DNA of 37,808 bases, from contig JANQEL010000005.1 of NCBI GenBank assembly GCA_028278345.1, positions 1 to 37,808 on the forward strand, in the 5' to 3' direction. Below, in pieces: positions 7,088 through 15,137 of the stretch (position 1 is its first letter; each line of letters starts with the position of its first letter). The notes beneath the pieces were generated by a model that made no database searches, had not been told where the DNA came from, and worked only from the letters and a program-made list of their open reading frames with translations. The stretch comes from Myxococcota bacterium. Its GTDB lineage: Bacteria; Myxococcota_A; UBA9160; UBA4427. The position numbers were made by a program, and so were the translations under genes.

Positions 7088-7208
7088 TGACATGATCGAG
7101 ACGATCGGGACGCCGCCGGAACCGCCACCGGACCTGCAGAATCAGGACGATGACGACGAGGCAGATCCCGACGGCGACGGAGATGGGGACGGAGTCGCCC
7201 AGGGCTGA
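7088..7208 (+). pseudogene. ASPIC/UnbV-type surface protein remnant, 3' part
   Basis: After the IS and duplication are removed, the last two bases before the IS (TG, 5844-5845) join T at 7088 to give a Cys codon. The frame then reads on as TPFSG|CDMIETIG through a proline stretch and an acidic tail DPDGDGDGDGVAQG, stopping at 7206-7208. The 'TPF-G-C-D' continuation is what this extracellular module normally has after the point of interruption, so this is the genuine 3' end of the split gene. The Asp/Gly tail resembles Ca2+-binding repeats. In its present state it has no start of its own. Confidence 0.75.
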
Positions 7209-7258
7209 CGAAGTGCTCTTGGAATCCCGCAACGGAAACGCACCGAAGCGGGCACCGA

Positions 7259-7663
7259 TCACACCTGCTTGGCGAGCCCTTTGAGGACGAGTTGGTCGTA
7301 GGCGACGATCCCCGCGATTCGATCTCCGTCGATGACAGGCGCCGTGGAAATACCGAAGCGGTGGAAGAGCCGCGCGCAGTAGCGGATGTCCATCTCCGGT
7401 CGCACCGAGAGTACGGGCTTGGACATGATTTCGTAGACGTTCGTGCGATCTGCAGATCGGTTCTGGGCCAGCACCTGCTTGGCGATGTCGGCGACCGTCA
7501 CGATCCCAAACTCGTCATCATCGTGTCGCTTGGCGACCATGAGGCAGTGCCGATTGTTCTCGCGGAGCCGCGCCAGGGCCTCGGTCACCGTCGCCACTCC
7601 ATCGACAATGGCGAAATCCTGCTCCATCACGTCTGATACGCGGACGATGTTTTGATTCGTCAC
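7259..7663 (-). CDS. CBS-pair regulatory protein
   Basis: A 134-residue protein made of two CBS motifs and almost nothing else: VSDVMEQDFAIVDGVATVTEALARLRE... to EFGIVTVADIAKQVL (residues about 8-65), and VYEIMSKPVLSVRPEMDIRYCARLF... to IAGIVAYDQLVLKGL (about 76-130). CBS pairs bind adenine nucleotides and signal energy or ionic state, usually to an attached or partner enzyme or channel. Its ATG overlaps the stop of the P-II-like gene (ATGA), so it is translationally coupled to the DUF1538 - P-II module, and it probably senses nucleotides for that transporter (inference). It is the last gene of the long minus-strand run and faces the end of the split surface-protein gene. Confidence 0.9.
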   Translation of the reverse strand: MTNQNIVRVSDVMEQDFAIVDGVATVTEALARLRENNRHCLMVAKRHDDDEFGIVTVADIAKQVLAQNRSADRTNVYEIMSKPVLSVRPEMDIRYCARLFHRFGISTAPVIDGDRIAGIVAYDQLVLKGLAKQV

Positions 7664-8013
7664 AGTTCTTCCCTTTCCAGACTGGGTGTAATGCTCTCGA
7701 CCTGATGCACGACGCCGACGGCGTCCTCGACATCGACCTGAAAAGCGATCCCCGTTCCCGAGGTCGTGTCGAACTCACCGACCTCCCCGACTCTCTCGAG
7801 GATCGACCGCGCGCGATGCTCCTCGACGAGGAGGAGGATCATGTCTCGCTGGGTTTCGAGGCTCAGACCGAGAAACGTCTTCTTCTTGTTGAGCCCCTCA
7901 CCGCGGGCGTTGGTAATGACGGTCGAACCCGTGGCGCCCGCGTCGCGAGCGGCCTGGGTCACGGCTGCGGTCAGGTGATCGTCTACGAAAGCAACGAGGA
8001 GTTTGAACCTCAT
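7660..8013 (-). CDS. P-II-like (GlnB-fold) regulatory protein
   Basis: A 117-residue protein beginning MRFKLLVAFVDDHLTAAVTQAARDAGATGSTVITNARG, the first strand, helix and second strand of the P-II fold. A T-loop-like stretch follows (GLNKKKTFLGLSLETQRD), then MILLLVEEHRARSILERV and a final GTGIAFQVDVEDAVGV. The T-loop lacks the uridylylated Tyr of classical GlnB/GlnK, so it belongs to the diverged P-II-like group that controls transporters by nucleotide binding. The ATG at 8011-8013 overlaps the stop of the upstream DUF1538 gene; GGAGGA lies just upstream. A longer in-frame start is less likely because homology begins at MRFKLL. It probably regulates the adjacent DUF1538 proteins; its ligand is unknown. 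Confidence 0.85.
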   Translation of the reverse strand: MRFKLLVAFVDDHLTAAVTQAARDAGATGSTVITNARGEGLNKKKTFLGLSLETQRDMILLLVEEHRARSILERVGEVGEFDTTSGTGIAFQVDVEDAVGVVHQVESITPSLEREEL

Positions 8014-8834
8014 GGCGAGTCCTCCTGAAGTGCGGCGGGCGGGGTCATGTCCGGCGAGCCAGTTGATCGGTTGCGCGCGGCGCGCCACCTGGAAGCCTGG
8101 GCGTATCCCATCACGGTAATCATGGGGAAGAGACTGGCAAAGGCGATGAGTCCGAATCCGTCGATGAGGGGACTGCGACCGGGAATCGACTCAGCCAGCC
8201 CGAGTCCAAGCCCGGCCACGAGCGGCACCGTGATCGTCGAGGTCGTCACGCCGCCCGAGTCGTAGGCCAGGGGCACGATCTGCTTCGGTGCAAAGAACGT
8301 CTGGACGATCACCACGACGTACCCCACCAGGATGAAGTACTGCAGCGGGGTCCCGGCGATGATTCGGTACACACCCAACGTGATCCCGATGGCGACGCCC
8401 AGTGCGACGGCGAGCCGCAGCCCGAGATCGCTGATGGCGCCGGCGGTCAGTTCCCTGGCCTTGATGGCGACGGCGATCAGGGACGGTTCGGCCATCGTCG
8501 TGCTGAACCCGATTGCGAAGCTGAAGGCATACAACCAGAAGTAGGTCCCGGAGTTCGCCAATCCCGACGTCCCGTCGTACCCCGTACCGAGAAAGCTCGG
8601 CGCGGTGAGCTGCGCCGCCATCGTCTTGCCCAATGGAAAGATGGCCTGTTCGAGCCCGACGAGGAACAGCGACAGGCCGAAGAGCACATAGGTGAAACCG
8701 ATCAGGACCTGCCTCGGGTTCGCTGGCCGCTGGCGCAGGACCCCGACCTGGAACGCGACCAGGATCGCGGCGATCGGGAGAACATCCCGAACCGTCTGGA
8801 GCACGACCTGCAGGATGTCGGCGAGCGAGAGCAT
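8010..8834 (-). CDS. DUF1538 membrane protein, copy 2
   Basis: A 274-residue integral membrane protein of the uncharacterised DUF1538 family, with about six or seven hydrophobic helices. Signature segments are VLRQRPANPRQVLIGFTYVLFG near the N-terminus, FAIGFSTTMAEPSLIAVAIKA in the middle and [20 protein letters not shown] followed by [21 protein letters not shown] near the C-terminus. The same landmarks occur in the same order in the gene just upstream, so the two are paralogues. In many genomes two such domains are fused in one polypeptide; here they are separate. The start overlaps the upstream stop by one base (TGATG) and the stop overlaps the P-II start, so the four genes are coupled. 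A transport function is proposed for the family, but the substrate is unknown. Confidence 0.88.
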   Translation of the reverse strand: MLSLADILQVVLQTVRDVLPIAAILVAFQVGVLRQRPANPRQVLIGFTYVLFGLSLFLVGLEQAIFPLGKTMAAQLTAPSFLGTGYDGTSGLANSGTYFWLYAFSFAIGFSTTMAEPSLIAVAIKARELTAGAISDLGLRLAVALGVAIGITLGVYRIIAGTPLQYFILVGYVVVIVQTFFAPKQIVPLAYDSGGVTTSTITVPLVAGLGLGLAESIPGRSPLIDGFGLIAFASLFPMITVMGYAQASRWRAARNRSTGSPDMTPPAALQEDSP

Positions 8835-9565
8835 CAGATGAGGATCCCATAGATCATGACGAAGATGATCGGGGTCAAGGACGCGAACGCGATCAAGCCG
8901 AATCCGTCGGAAATCGGGTTACGGCCCTCGATCGACGAGGCGAGCCCGACCCCCAACGCGGTGACCAGCGGCACGGTGATGGTCGAGGTCGTGATTCCCC
9001 CGGCGTCATACGCGATCCCGATGATCTCCCTGGGCGCGAAGAGCGTAACGACGACGATGAGGATGTACCCGAAGGCGATCATGAGATGGATCGGCCAACC
9101 GGTGAGGATTCGCCAGACGCCGATGACGATCGCCGCGCCGACCGCCAGCGCGACCGTGAACCGCAGACCCAGCGCGTAGCTCGCGCGCGACTGATCGGAG
9201 TCTTCGATGGCGCCCGCCTGGGAGGCCACGTTCGAAGCCTCCTGTGCGATCACGATGAGCGCGGGTTCGGCAGCAGTCGTACCGAAACCCAACGCGAAGG
9301 CGAACGTGAGAAGCCAGCCCAGCGACCCCTTGCGAGCGAACGCATTCGCCATGCTCTCGCCCAATGGAAATAGGCCCAGGTCGAGGCCGCGAACGAACAA
9401 AGCGAGACCGAAGAGCGAGAAGAGCAGCCCCATGAGAATGCCGGGGAGGTTCGGAAACGGCTGACGCAATACGACCAATTGGAAGAACGCAATGACGACG
9501 ACGATGAACAGCAGGTCGCGAGCACTGTCCGAAATCAGGCGGAAGAGTGCGGTAACCCAACCCAT
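8834..9565 (-). CDS. DUF1538 membrane protein, copy 1
   Basis: A 243-residue membrane protein, first gene of the DUF1538 module. It aligns along its length with the next gene: [73 protein letters not shown] and [18 protein letters not shown]. It differs in a short acidic loop ([14 protein letters not shown], about residues 115-128). About six or seven helices are visible and there is no signal peptide. The shared AEP and GG(I/V)TTSTITVPL motifs lie within or beside helices and are good candidates for a substrate path. The start ATG has GGAGAG upstream. It begins 99 bp after hypE, with no clear terminator between, so some readthrough from the hydrogenase operon is possible. Confidence 0.88.
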   Translation of the reverse strand: MGWVTALFRLISDSARDLLFIVVVIAFFQLVVLRQPFPNLPGILMGLLFSLFGLALFVRGLDLGLFPLGESMANAFARKGSLGWLLTFAFALGFGTTAAEPALIVIAQEASNVASQAGAIEDSDQSRASYALGLRFTVALAVGAAIVIGVWRILTGWPIHLMIAFGYILIVVVTLFAPREIIGIAYDAGGITTSTITVPLVTALGVGLASSIEGRNPISDGFGLIAFASLTPIIFVMIYGILI

Positions 9566-9664
9566 TGCGGTCTTATCTCTCTCCGGTTGCCACGGTCTAC
9601 CCGATCAAGGTACCTGACTTCCAAGGGAAACGAATCGCCACTTCGTGCAGGGGACGGCTTTCGT

Positions 9665-10714
9665 TCAACAGATTCGGGGCAGCTGCTCACCGCTTTGCAA
9701 CGTGAGAAAGCGTGCCCCACCGATCGTGCTCGACAACGTTGCGCGCCCGCCCGGTTTCTCTCCCACACGACCGATCCGCACCGCGCCAGCGGAGACATCG
9801 CATTCGCCCAACCGCGACAACGCGGCTTCGGCCTGCGCCTCCGGCAACACGCACAGGAAGCGACCCTCGTTGGCAACGTAGAGCGGATCCAGTCCGAGCA
9901 ACTCGCACAGTCCACGCACCGCCGGGGCGATCGGGATCGCGCTCTCTTCGACGCCGATCGATACGTCTGCGTCGCGTGCGATCTCGATCAGGCCCGTGGC
10001 CAGGCCACCGCGCGTCAGGTCACGCAGGCAATGGATCTCGATTCCGGCGTCGAGCAGCGCTGCCACCGCGGGCCACAGGGCTGCACAGTCGGATCGGAGG
10101 TCGGCCTCGAGCCCGAGGCTCTCGCGCGCCGCCATGATCGTTGCTCCGTGACGACCGATGTCACCAGAGAGCAAGACGGCGTCTCCGGGGCGAACGGACG
10201 CCGGTCCGATCTCGTGAGGCGACTCGACGACGCCGACACCCGATGTGGTGATGAACACGCCATCGCCCGAGCCGCGCTCGACCACCTTCGTGTCGCCGGT
10301 CACGATCTGCATGTCGACGCCGCGCGCCGCCGCTCCCATCGAAGCGACGATCCGCGCGAGGACCGCGGTTTCGAGCCCTTCCTCGAGGATGAACGACGCC
10401 GCCAGATGAAGCGGACGCGCGCCGCACATCGCGAGATCGTTGGCCGTTCCGCACACGGCGAGCCCGCCCACGTCGCCGCCGGGGAATTCGAGCGGACGGA
10501 CGACGTAGGCATCCGTGGTCATCGCCAGTCGTCCCGCCGGGATATCGAACACCGCGCCGTCGTGCCGCGCACCGAGCATTGGGTTCGCAAAGGCGGGCTC
10601 GAATACCTGCTCGAGCAACCTACGCGTCAGGGCACCCCCTCCTCCGTGGCCGAGTAGGATGCGGCTCGGAGCCTGCGGAACGGGACATTCGTCGAAACGG
10701 GATGCGCCACTCAC
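9665..10714 (-). CDS. hypE: Hydrogenase maturation protein HypE
   Basis: A 349-residue ATP-dependent dehydratase that turns a C-terminal thiocarbamate into thiocyanate, supplying CN- ligands for the [NiFe] site with HypF, HypC and HypD. It begins like HypE ([24 protein letters not shown]), has the AIR-synthase-like ATP site ([31 protein letters not shown] and [17 protein letters not shown]), and ends in PRIC, the required C-terminal cysteine motif. I chose GTG at 10712-10714, which overlaps the hypD stop (GTGA); an ATG far upstream would lie inside hypD. It is the last hyp gene of the operon. Confidence 0.96.
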   Translation of the reverse strand: MSGASRFDECPVPQAPSRILLGHGGGGALTRRLLEQVFEPAFANPMLGARHDGAVFDIPAGRLAMTTDAYVVRPLEFPGGDVGGLAVCGTANDLAMCGARPLHLAASFILEEGLETAVLARIVASMGAAARGVDMQIVTGDTKVVERGSGDGVFITTSGVGVVESPHEIGPASVRPGDAVLLSGDIGRHGATIMAARESLGLEADLRSDCAALWPAVAALLDAGIEIHCLRDLTRGGLATGLIEIARDADVSIGVEESAIPIAPAVRGLCELLGLDPLYVANEGRFLCVLPEAQAEAALSRLGECDVSAGAVRIGRVGEKPGGRATLSSTIGGARFLTLQSGEQLPRIC

Positions 10715-11817
10715 GAGACCGCCGCCTCGATCGAAGCGCCGCGGTATCGCAGGTAGGCCGCGCATGCGCCCTCCGACGAAACCATCGGCGCGCCCAACGG
10801 ATGCTCGGGCGTGCACGCATTGCCGAACGCGGGGCAGGCGTCGGGTTTGGCGCGACCACGCAGGATGAGGCTCGCGATGCACGGCGACTCGGACTCATCA
10901 CCGCACTCCACGGCGCCGAAGCGTTGCTCCGCGTCGAACTTCGCGAAGGCGGTGCGCATCGCCAACCCGCTGTCCGACAAGGTGCCGATCCCCCGCCACC
11001 TGCGATCGGTGACTTCGAAGACCTCTTCGAGCGTTCGTTGTGCGGCGACGTTGCCGTCGCGGCGGGCGCTGCGACGATATTGGTTCTCGACTTCGAAGCG
11101 ACCCTCTTCGAGTTGCTCGACGCACATCGCGACGCCCTGGAGCACGTCGAGCGGCTCGAAGCCCGTGACGACGATCGGCACGCGATGCGTTCGCGCGATC
11201 GCGTCGTATTCCGCGTAGCCCGTGACCGTGCAGACGTGCCCCGCCGCGAGGAAGCCCTGCACGCGGTTGTCCGGCGCGCCGAGGATCGCTTCCATGGCCG
11301 GGGGCACGAGCACGTGGGCCACGAGCAGGCTGAAGTTTGCGAGACCATCCGCGTGAGCCCGCAACACCGCCATCGCACTTGCGGGTGCGGTCGTTTCGAA
11401 ACCCACGGCCAGGAAGACGACCTCGCGGCCGGGTTCGCGTCGTGCGATCTCGACCGCATCGAGTGGCGAATACACGATGCGCACGTCACCCCCTTCGGCG
11501 CGACGACCGAGCAGGTCTCCCTCGCGGCCGGGCACGCGCACCATGTCGCCGAAGGTGCAGAGGATGACGTCGTCGCGCCGCGTGAGTTCGATGGCGCGAT
11601 CGATCACCTCTACCGGGGTCACGCACACGGGACAACCGGGACCATGCACGAGCTCGATTGCTTCGGGCAGCAACCGGTCGATGCCGAAGCGCACGATCGC
11701 ATGGGTCTGTCCGCCGCAGACCTCCATCAGCGTCCAGGGCCGCGTGGTGATGCACTCGATTCGTTTCACGAGACGACGTGCGAGTTCGGGGTCGCGATAT
11801 TCGTCGACGTACTTCAC
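10711..11817 (-). CDS. hypD: Hydrogenase maturation protein HypD
   Basis: A 368-residue [4Fe-4S] scaffold that, with HypC, assembles Fe(CN)2CO for the active site. Characteristic motifs are in order: [17 protein letters not shown] near residue 30, [11 protein letters not shown] near 55-65, [10 protein letters not shown] near 90, VGFETTAPA near 135, [17 protein letters not shown] near 190, and the C-terminal cysteines in [28 protein letters not shown]. The start is the GTG at 11815-11817 ([16 protein letters not shown]), overlapping the hypC stop. In-frame codons upstream would run through hypC and give a low-complexity Arg/Gly peptide, so they are rejected. The gene is coupled to hypC and hypE by 4-bp overlaps. 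Confidence 0.96.
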   Translation of the reverse strand: MKYVDEYRDPELARRLVKRIECITTRPWTLMEVCGGQTHAIVRFGIDRLLPEAIELVHGPGCPVCVTPVEVIDRAIELTRRDDVILCTFGDMVRVPGREGDLLGRRAEGGDVRIVYSPLDAVEIARREPGREVVFLAVGFETTAPASAMAVLRAHADGLANFSLLVAHVLVPPAMEAILGAPDNRVQGFLAAGHVCTVTGYAEYDAIARTHRVPIVVTGFEPLDVLQGVAMCVEQLEEGRFEVENQYRRSARRDGNVAAQRTLEEVFEVTDRRWRGIGTLSDSGLAMRTAFAKFDAEQRFGAVECGDESESPCIASLILRGRAKPDACPAFGNACTPEHPLGAPMVSSEGACAAYLRYRGASIEAAVS

Positions 11818-12056
11818 GAGGGGGCCTCGGCTTCGAGGGCCGCGTCGAGTTCCGCGAGTACGCGCTCCGCCTCGGCCTCGTCGATTCGCGAGATCGCGAT
11901 GCCCACGTGCACGAGCACCCAATCACCCCGTCGGACCTCGGGCACGAAGGCCAGCTGCACCTCGCGCTTCACGCCACCGAAATCGACCCGGCCCGATCGC
12001 TCGAGCGGATCTTCACCTTCGATCGATTCGACTCGGCCGGGGACGGCAAGGCACAT
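11814..12056 (-). CDS. hypC: Hydrogenase assembly chaperone HypC
   Basis: An 80-residue OB-like chaperone that carries the Fe(CN)2CO unit from HypD to the large subunit. It begins MCLAVPGRV, with the essential Cys2 and the invariant MCLA-P pattern. [37 protein letters not shown], the second family signature, follows. It lies 3 bp after hypF and overlaps hypD by GTGA. The length is normal for the family. Confidence 0.96.
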   Translation of the reverse strand: MCLAVPGRVESIEGEDPLERSGRVDFGGVKREVQLAFVPEVRRGDWVLVHVGIAISRIDEAEAERVLAELDAALEAEAPS

Positions 12057-12059
12057 GGA

Positions 12060-14363
12060 TCAGACTCCCGCTTCGCCAGGCGTGCACGCTAGCGCCTGAA
12101 GCTGCCCGACGGCGAGTCCGCCATCGTTGGGGGGGATGCGCGTGTGAGGCAGGGGCTCGAGCCCGGCCTCGCGCAAGCCGGCTTCGGTCAGGGACGAGAG
12201 CAGCGCGTTCTGGAAGCAACCACCGCTGAGTACCACGCGGCCGATGCCGTTCTCCGCCGCAGCCGCTGCAACCACGTCGACCAGGGCCCGTGCGAGCCCG
12301 CGGTGGAAACGCGCCGCGATCGCACGAATGGGGGTACCCGCGTCGCGGTCGGAAAGCACGGCATCGACGAGAGGGGCCCAGTCGAGCACGCCGTCTCCAC
12401 GAACGAGGGGATGGGCGAAGTCGCCATCGTCCTCGCTCGCAAGGGATTCGAGTTCGAGCGCCGCCTGGCCTTCGTAGCTACAGCGCTGTCGCACGCCGAG
12501 CAGCGAAGCAATGGCGTCGAAGAGCCGGCCGGCGCTGCTCGTCTCGGGCGCGAAACGCCCACTCGCGAGCAAGCGCTCGAGCACGCGAAGCTCGGCGGCA
12601 TCGAAGCTGCGAAGCGCCGCATCGTCGCGCTCGAAGGCGGCCTCCCCGAAGCGCGCGAAGAGCAGACCGAGCGCGGCGCGACGCGGTTCGCGGGCGGCGG
12701 CGTCTCCACCGGGGAGGCGGAAGGGACGCAGATGCGCGACCCGCTCGACCCTGCGCTCGTCGACGCGCAGGATCTCGCCCCCCCAGGCACCGCGATCCGG
12801 TCCGAAACCCGCGCCATCCCACGCGACACCGAGCACGGGAAGCGAGCCACCGTGCTCCGTCCAGCCCGCCAGCACGTGCGCATGGTGGTGGAACACGACT
12901 CCGTCGCGCACCTGATGCCGTTTCGCCCAGTCGCGGGCGATCGTGCGGACGTGCGAATCCGGATGGGCATCGCTCACGACATCGGTCACAGGGAGATCCA
13001 TCATCGTGGCCAGGGACGACGCGGTTTGAACCGCGGCATCGTTTGCACGCGGAGATGCGAGGTCGCCGATGTGCGGCCCCAGGACGACTTCCCCGCCCAC
13101 CGCCACGGCCACCGCGTTCTTCAAGTCTCCGCCGAGCGCGACCCGCGCCTCGCCCGTGCCGCGACGCGGGAGCGAAAGCGGTGCAAGTCCTCGCCCGCAG
13201 CGCAAGCTGACGATGCGCCCGCCGATCTCTCGAACCACCGAGTCGTCGACCGGACGCACGACCGGACGATCATGCGTGAGAAAGACGTCCGCCACCTGCC
13301 CGAGGTGCTCGAGCGCCTCTTCGTCGTTCGCGCAGAGCGGCTCGCCCGAGAGGTTGCCACTCGTCGCAACCAGGGGAGCTTCCACTGCATCGAGCAGTAG
13401 TCGGTGCAGGGGTGTGGTGGCGCGCATCACGCCGAGCCACGACACACCGGGGGCCACCGAAGGGGCGACGTCCGCATCGCCTCGCCTGCGGGCGAGCACG
13501 ACCGGAGCGGCGGGGGCGAGGAAGGCTGCGCACTCGCTTGCGGTGAGATGAACGATCTCGCGGGCGCCTTCGACGTCGGCCACGACGAGGGCCAGCGGCT
13601 TGTCCGGGCGGTTCTTGCGCTTTCGCAGGCGGCGCACGCCGTTGGCGTCGCGCGCGTCGACCAGAAGCTGGAAGCCGCCGAGCCCCAACATCGCGACGAT
13701 GCCACCCGCCTTCAGGACCTCGGCCGATCTCCCGAGTGCGGCGTCGCCAGAGCATTGCGCTCTGCCATCCGGGGTGAGCAGCACAAGCTGCGGGCCGCAG
13801 CGCGGGCAAGCGAGGGTCTGGGCGTGAAAGCGACGCACGTCCTGCGGATCTTCGTACTCTGCACGGCAGTCCGGGCAGAGCGCGAACCCGGCCATCGACG
13901 TGCGCGCACGATCCCAAGGAAGTTCGTGCGCAACGCTCCAACGCGGCCCGCATCGGGTACAGCTCACGAAGGGGTAGCGGTGACGCCGGTCGTCGGGGTC
14001 CAGCACCTCCGCCATACAGTCATCGCAGGTGGCGAGATCCGGCAGCAACGGAAACGCACCCGTCGCACCCTCGAGGCTTTCTTCTATATAGAAGGAGGTT
14101 TCGCCGATCGGCTCGAGCGCGGTGCGCTCGATCGCGTCCACCCGGGCCGGCGCGGGGAGAGCGCTCACGGCCCGGACCAATGCCTCGAGCGCCCCGGGCG
14201 AGCCCTCGGCCTCGATCGCGATCCCACCCGGTACGTTGCGCACGAACCCCGAGAGCCCGAGCGAGGTCGCGGTACGCTGGACGAATGGGCGCAACCCGAA
14301 TCCCTGCACGACACCGCGAGCGATTACGCCCAACCGGTCTGGTCGCTGGCGCGCCGGCATCAT
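12060..14363 (-). CDS. hypF: Carbamoyltransferase HypF
   Basis: A 767-residue multidomain enzyme that moves a carbamoyl group from carbamoyl phosphate to the HypE C-terminal Cys. Domains in order: an acylphosphatase-like domain (RGVVQGFGLRPFVQR near residue 17), two zinc fingers (C113/C116 with C135/C138, and C163/C166 with C186/C189), a YrdC-like domain (about 205-385, with KNRPDKPLALVV and LVATSGNLSGEPLC), and a Kae1-like C-terminal domain with the metal-binding FHHHAHVLAGWTEHG and VVLSGGCFQNALL. The length is typical. Its ATG overlaps the hypA stop (ATGA). A long open frame on the opposite strand here is a codon-bias shadow. All expected catalytic landmarks are intact. Confidence 0.96.
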   Translation of the reverse strand: MMPARQRPDRLGVIARGVVQGFGLRPFVQRTATSLGLSGFVRNVPGGIAIEAEGSPGALEALVRAVSALPAPARVDAIERTALEPIGETSFYIEESLEGATGAFPLLPDLATCDDCMAEVLDPDDRRHRYPFVSCTRCGPRWSVAHELPWDRARTSMAGFALCPDCRAEYEDPQDVRRFHAQTLACPRCGPQLVLLTPDGRAQCSGDAALGRSAEVLKAGGIVAMLGLGGFQLLVDARDANGVRRLRKRKNRPDKPLALVVADVEGAREIVHLTASECAAFLAPAAPVVLARRRGDADVAPSVAPGVSWLGVMRATTPLHRLLLDAVEAPLVATSGNLSGEPLCANDEEALEHLGQVADVFLTHDRPVVRPVDDSVVREIGGRIVSLRCGRGLAPLSLPRRGTGEARVALGGDLKNAVAVAVGGEVVLGPHIGDLASPRANDAAVQTASSLATMMDLPVTDVVSDAHPDSHVRTIARDWAKRHQVRDGVVFHHHAHVLAGWTEHGGSLPVLGVAWDGAGFGPDRGAWGGEILRVDERRVERVAHLRPFRLPGGDAAAREPRRAALGLLFARFGEAAFERDDAALRSFDAAELRVLERLLASGRFAPETSSAGRLFDAIASLLGVRQRCSYEGQAALELESLASEDDGDFAHPLVRGDGVLDWAPLVDAVLSDRDAGTPIRAIAARFHRGLARALVDVVAAAAAENGIGRVVLSGGCFQNALLSSLTEAGLREAGLEPLPHTRIPPNDGGLAVGQLQALACTPGEAGV

Positions 14364-14638
14364 TCGACCGCCGAATCGACCTCGACTTCGAGCGATTCGA
14401 TCAGAACGCCCTGGGCGTTCGGGTCGTGGATGTCGTCGGATGTCGAGATCTCGAGGGTCGCACCTTCGGCACGCGTTCCCGGGGCGACCTGATCGAAGTG
14501 CTCGCGAAAGTGCGCCGGTGAGAAGTGCGAGAGCGCGCCGAGGCGCAGGCGGATGGACGTGACCGCCACTGCGTTCTCGCGATCGGCGAGGCGTTCGATG
14601 TGTCGCATCAGGTCGCGCATCAAACTCATTTCATGCAT
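14360..14638 (-). CDS. hypA: HypA-like nickel chaperone lacking the zinc ribbon
   Basis: A 92-residue protein starting [19 protein letters not shown], with the conserved Met-His-Glu N-terminus that binds nickel in HypA (His2, Glu3). IRLRLGALSHFSPAHFREHFDQVAPGT and GATLEIS follow, all standard HypA. Canonical HypA then has a four-cysteine zinc domain; here that segment is absent and the chain ends DPNAQGVLIESLEVEVDS with no cysteine at all. The gene is not frameshifted: its stop overlaps hypF and its start falls 7 bp before the protease stop. Similar short HypA-like proteins exist with some group 3 hydrogenases. No hypB is visible in the window, so nickel delivery here is either simplified or relies on genes elsewhere. 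Confidence 0.88.
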   Translation of the reverse strand: MHEMSLMRDLMRHIERLADRENAVAVTSIRLRLGALSHFSPAHFREHFDQVAPGTRAEGATLEISTSDDIHDPNAQGVLIESLEVEVDSAVE

Positions 14639-15137
14639 CGCGCCGCGCTCCCTCCATCGCCACGAGCCCGAGCTCCTCGAGCACCCGCTCCGCAACCGGA
14701 CCGATCGCTCGAAGCACGGGGACGCTCGGTGCGCTGCCCGTGTCGAAGCGCTCGGCCTCGATACCGTAGACGACGATCGAGGGCGGCAGCGATTCCATCG
14801 CGCGCGAGAGTTCGATCGCGTCCGCCACGCCCAGGGCGTGAGTCGAGTGGCCGGCGAAGAGCCGGGCCGGAAGCGGCTCGCGATGCGCCTCGAAGCGCTG
14901 CACCTCTCCGGGTGCGCACGCGCCCGAAACCACCGCATCGACCACCACGACGGTTGGCACGCCTTCCCAGGCGAGCACCAGATCCATGCCATCGCCATCG
15001 TGCTCGACAATCGCGAGATCTCCAGCGCCCGCGGCCGCATCCAGTTCGCCGAGATGCCGCGCAACGAGCAAGCCGACCGCGTCGTCTCCGCGTTGTTCCT
15101 GCCCGACACCGATGACGAGCCGACGCGGTGTATTCAT
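14631..15137 (-). CDS. [NiFe]-hydrogenase maturation protease (HyaD/HycI family)
   Basis: A 168-residue endopeptidase that removes the C-terminal extension of the large subunit after nickel insertion. It starts [22 protein letters not shown], where the Glu and following Asp-Asp form the family's nickel-sensing site. [10 protein letters not shown] supplies the second Asp, and [14 protein letters not shown] the conserved His. The ATG overlaps the stop of the large-subunit gene (ATGA), which fits a dedicated protease for that subunit. A longer in-frame start inside the large-subunit gene gives unrelated Arg-rich sequence and is rejected. Confidence 0.94.
   Translation of the reverse strand: MNTPRRLVIGVGQEQRGDDAVGLLVARHLGELDAAAGAGDLAIVEHDGDGMDLVLAWEGVPTVVVVDAVVSGACAPGEVQRFEAHREPLPARLFAGHSTHALGVADAIELSRAMESLPPSIVVYGIEAERFDTGSAPSVPVLRAIGPVAERVLEELGLVAMEGARRDA

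Noticed and set aside
7014..7208. Separate small gene ending in DPDGDGDGDG
   Set aside because: Its N-terminal third lies in the IS end and has no ribosome-binding site; the rest is better explained as the 3' part of the gene split by the IS.
12144..13400. Plus-strand open frame of 418 codons inside hypF
   Set aside because: Antisense to an intact HypF with all domains; its Arg/His/Ala/Gly-rich translation has no recognisable motif. It is a codon-bias shadow of GC-rich DNA.
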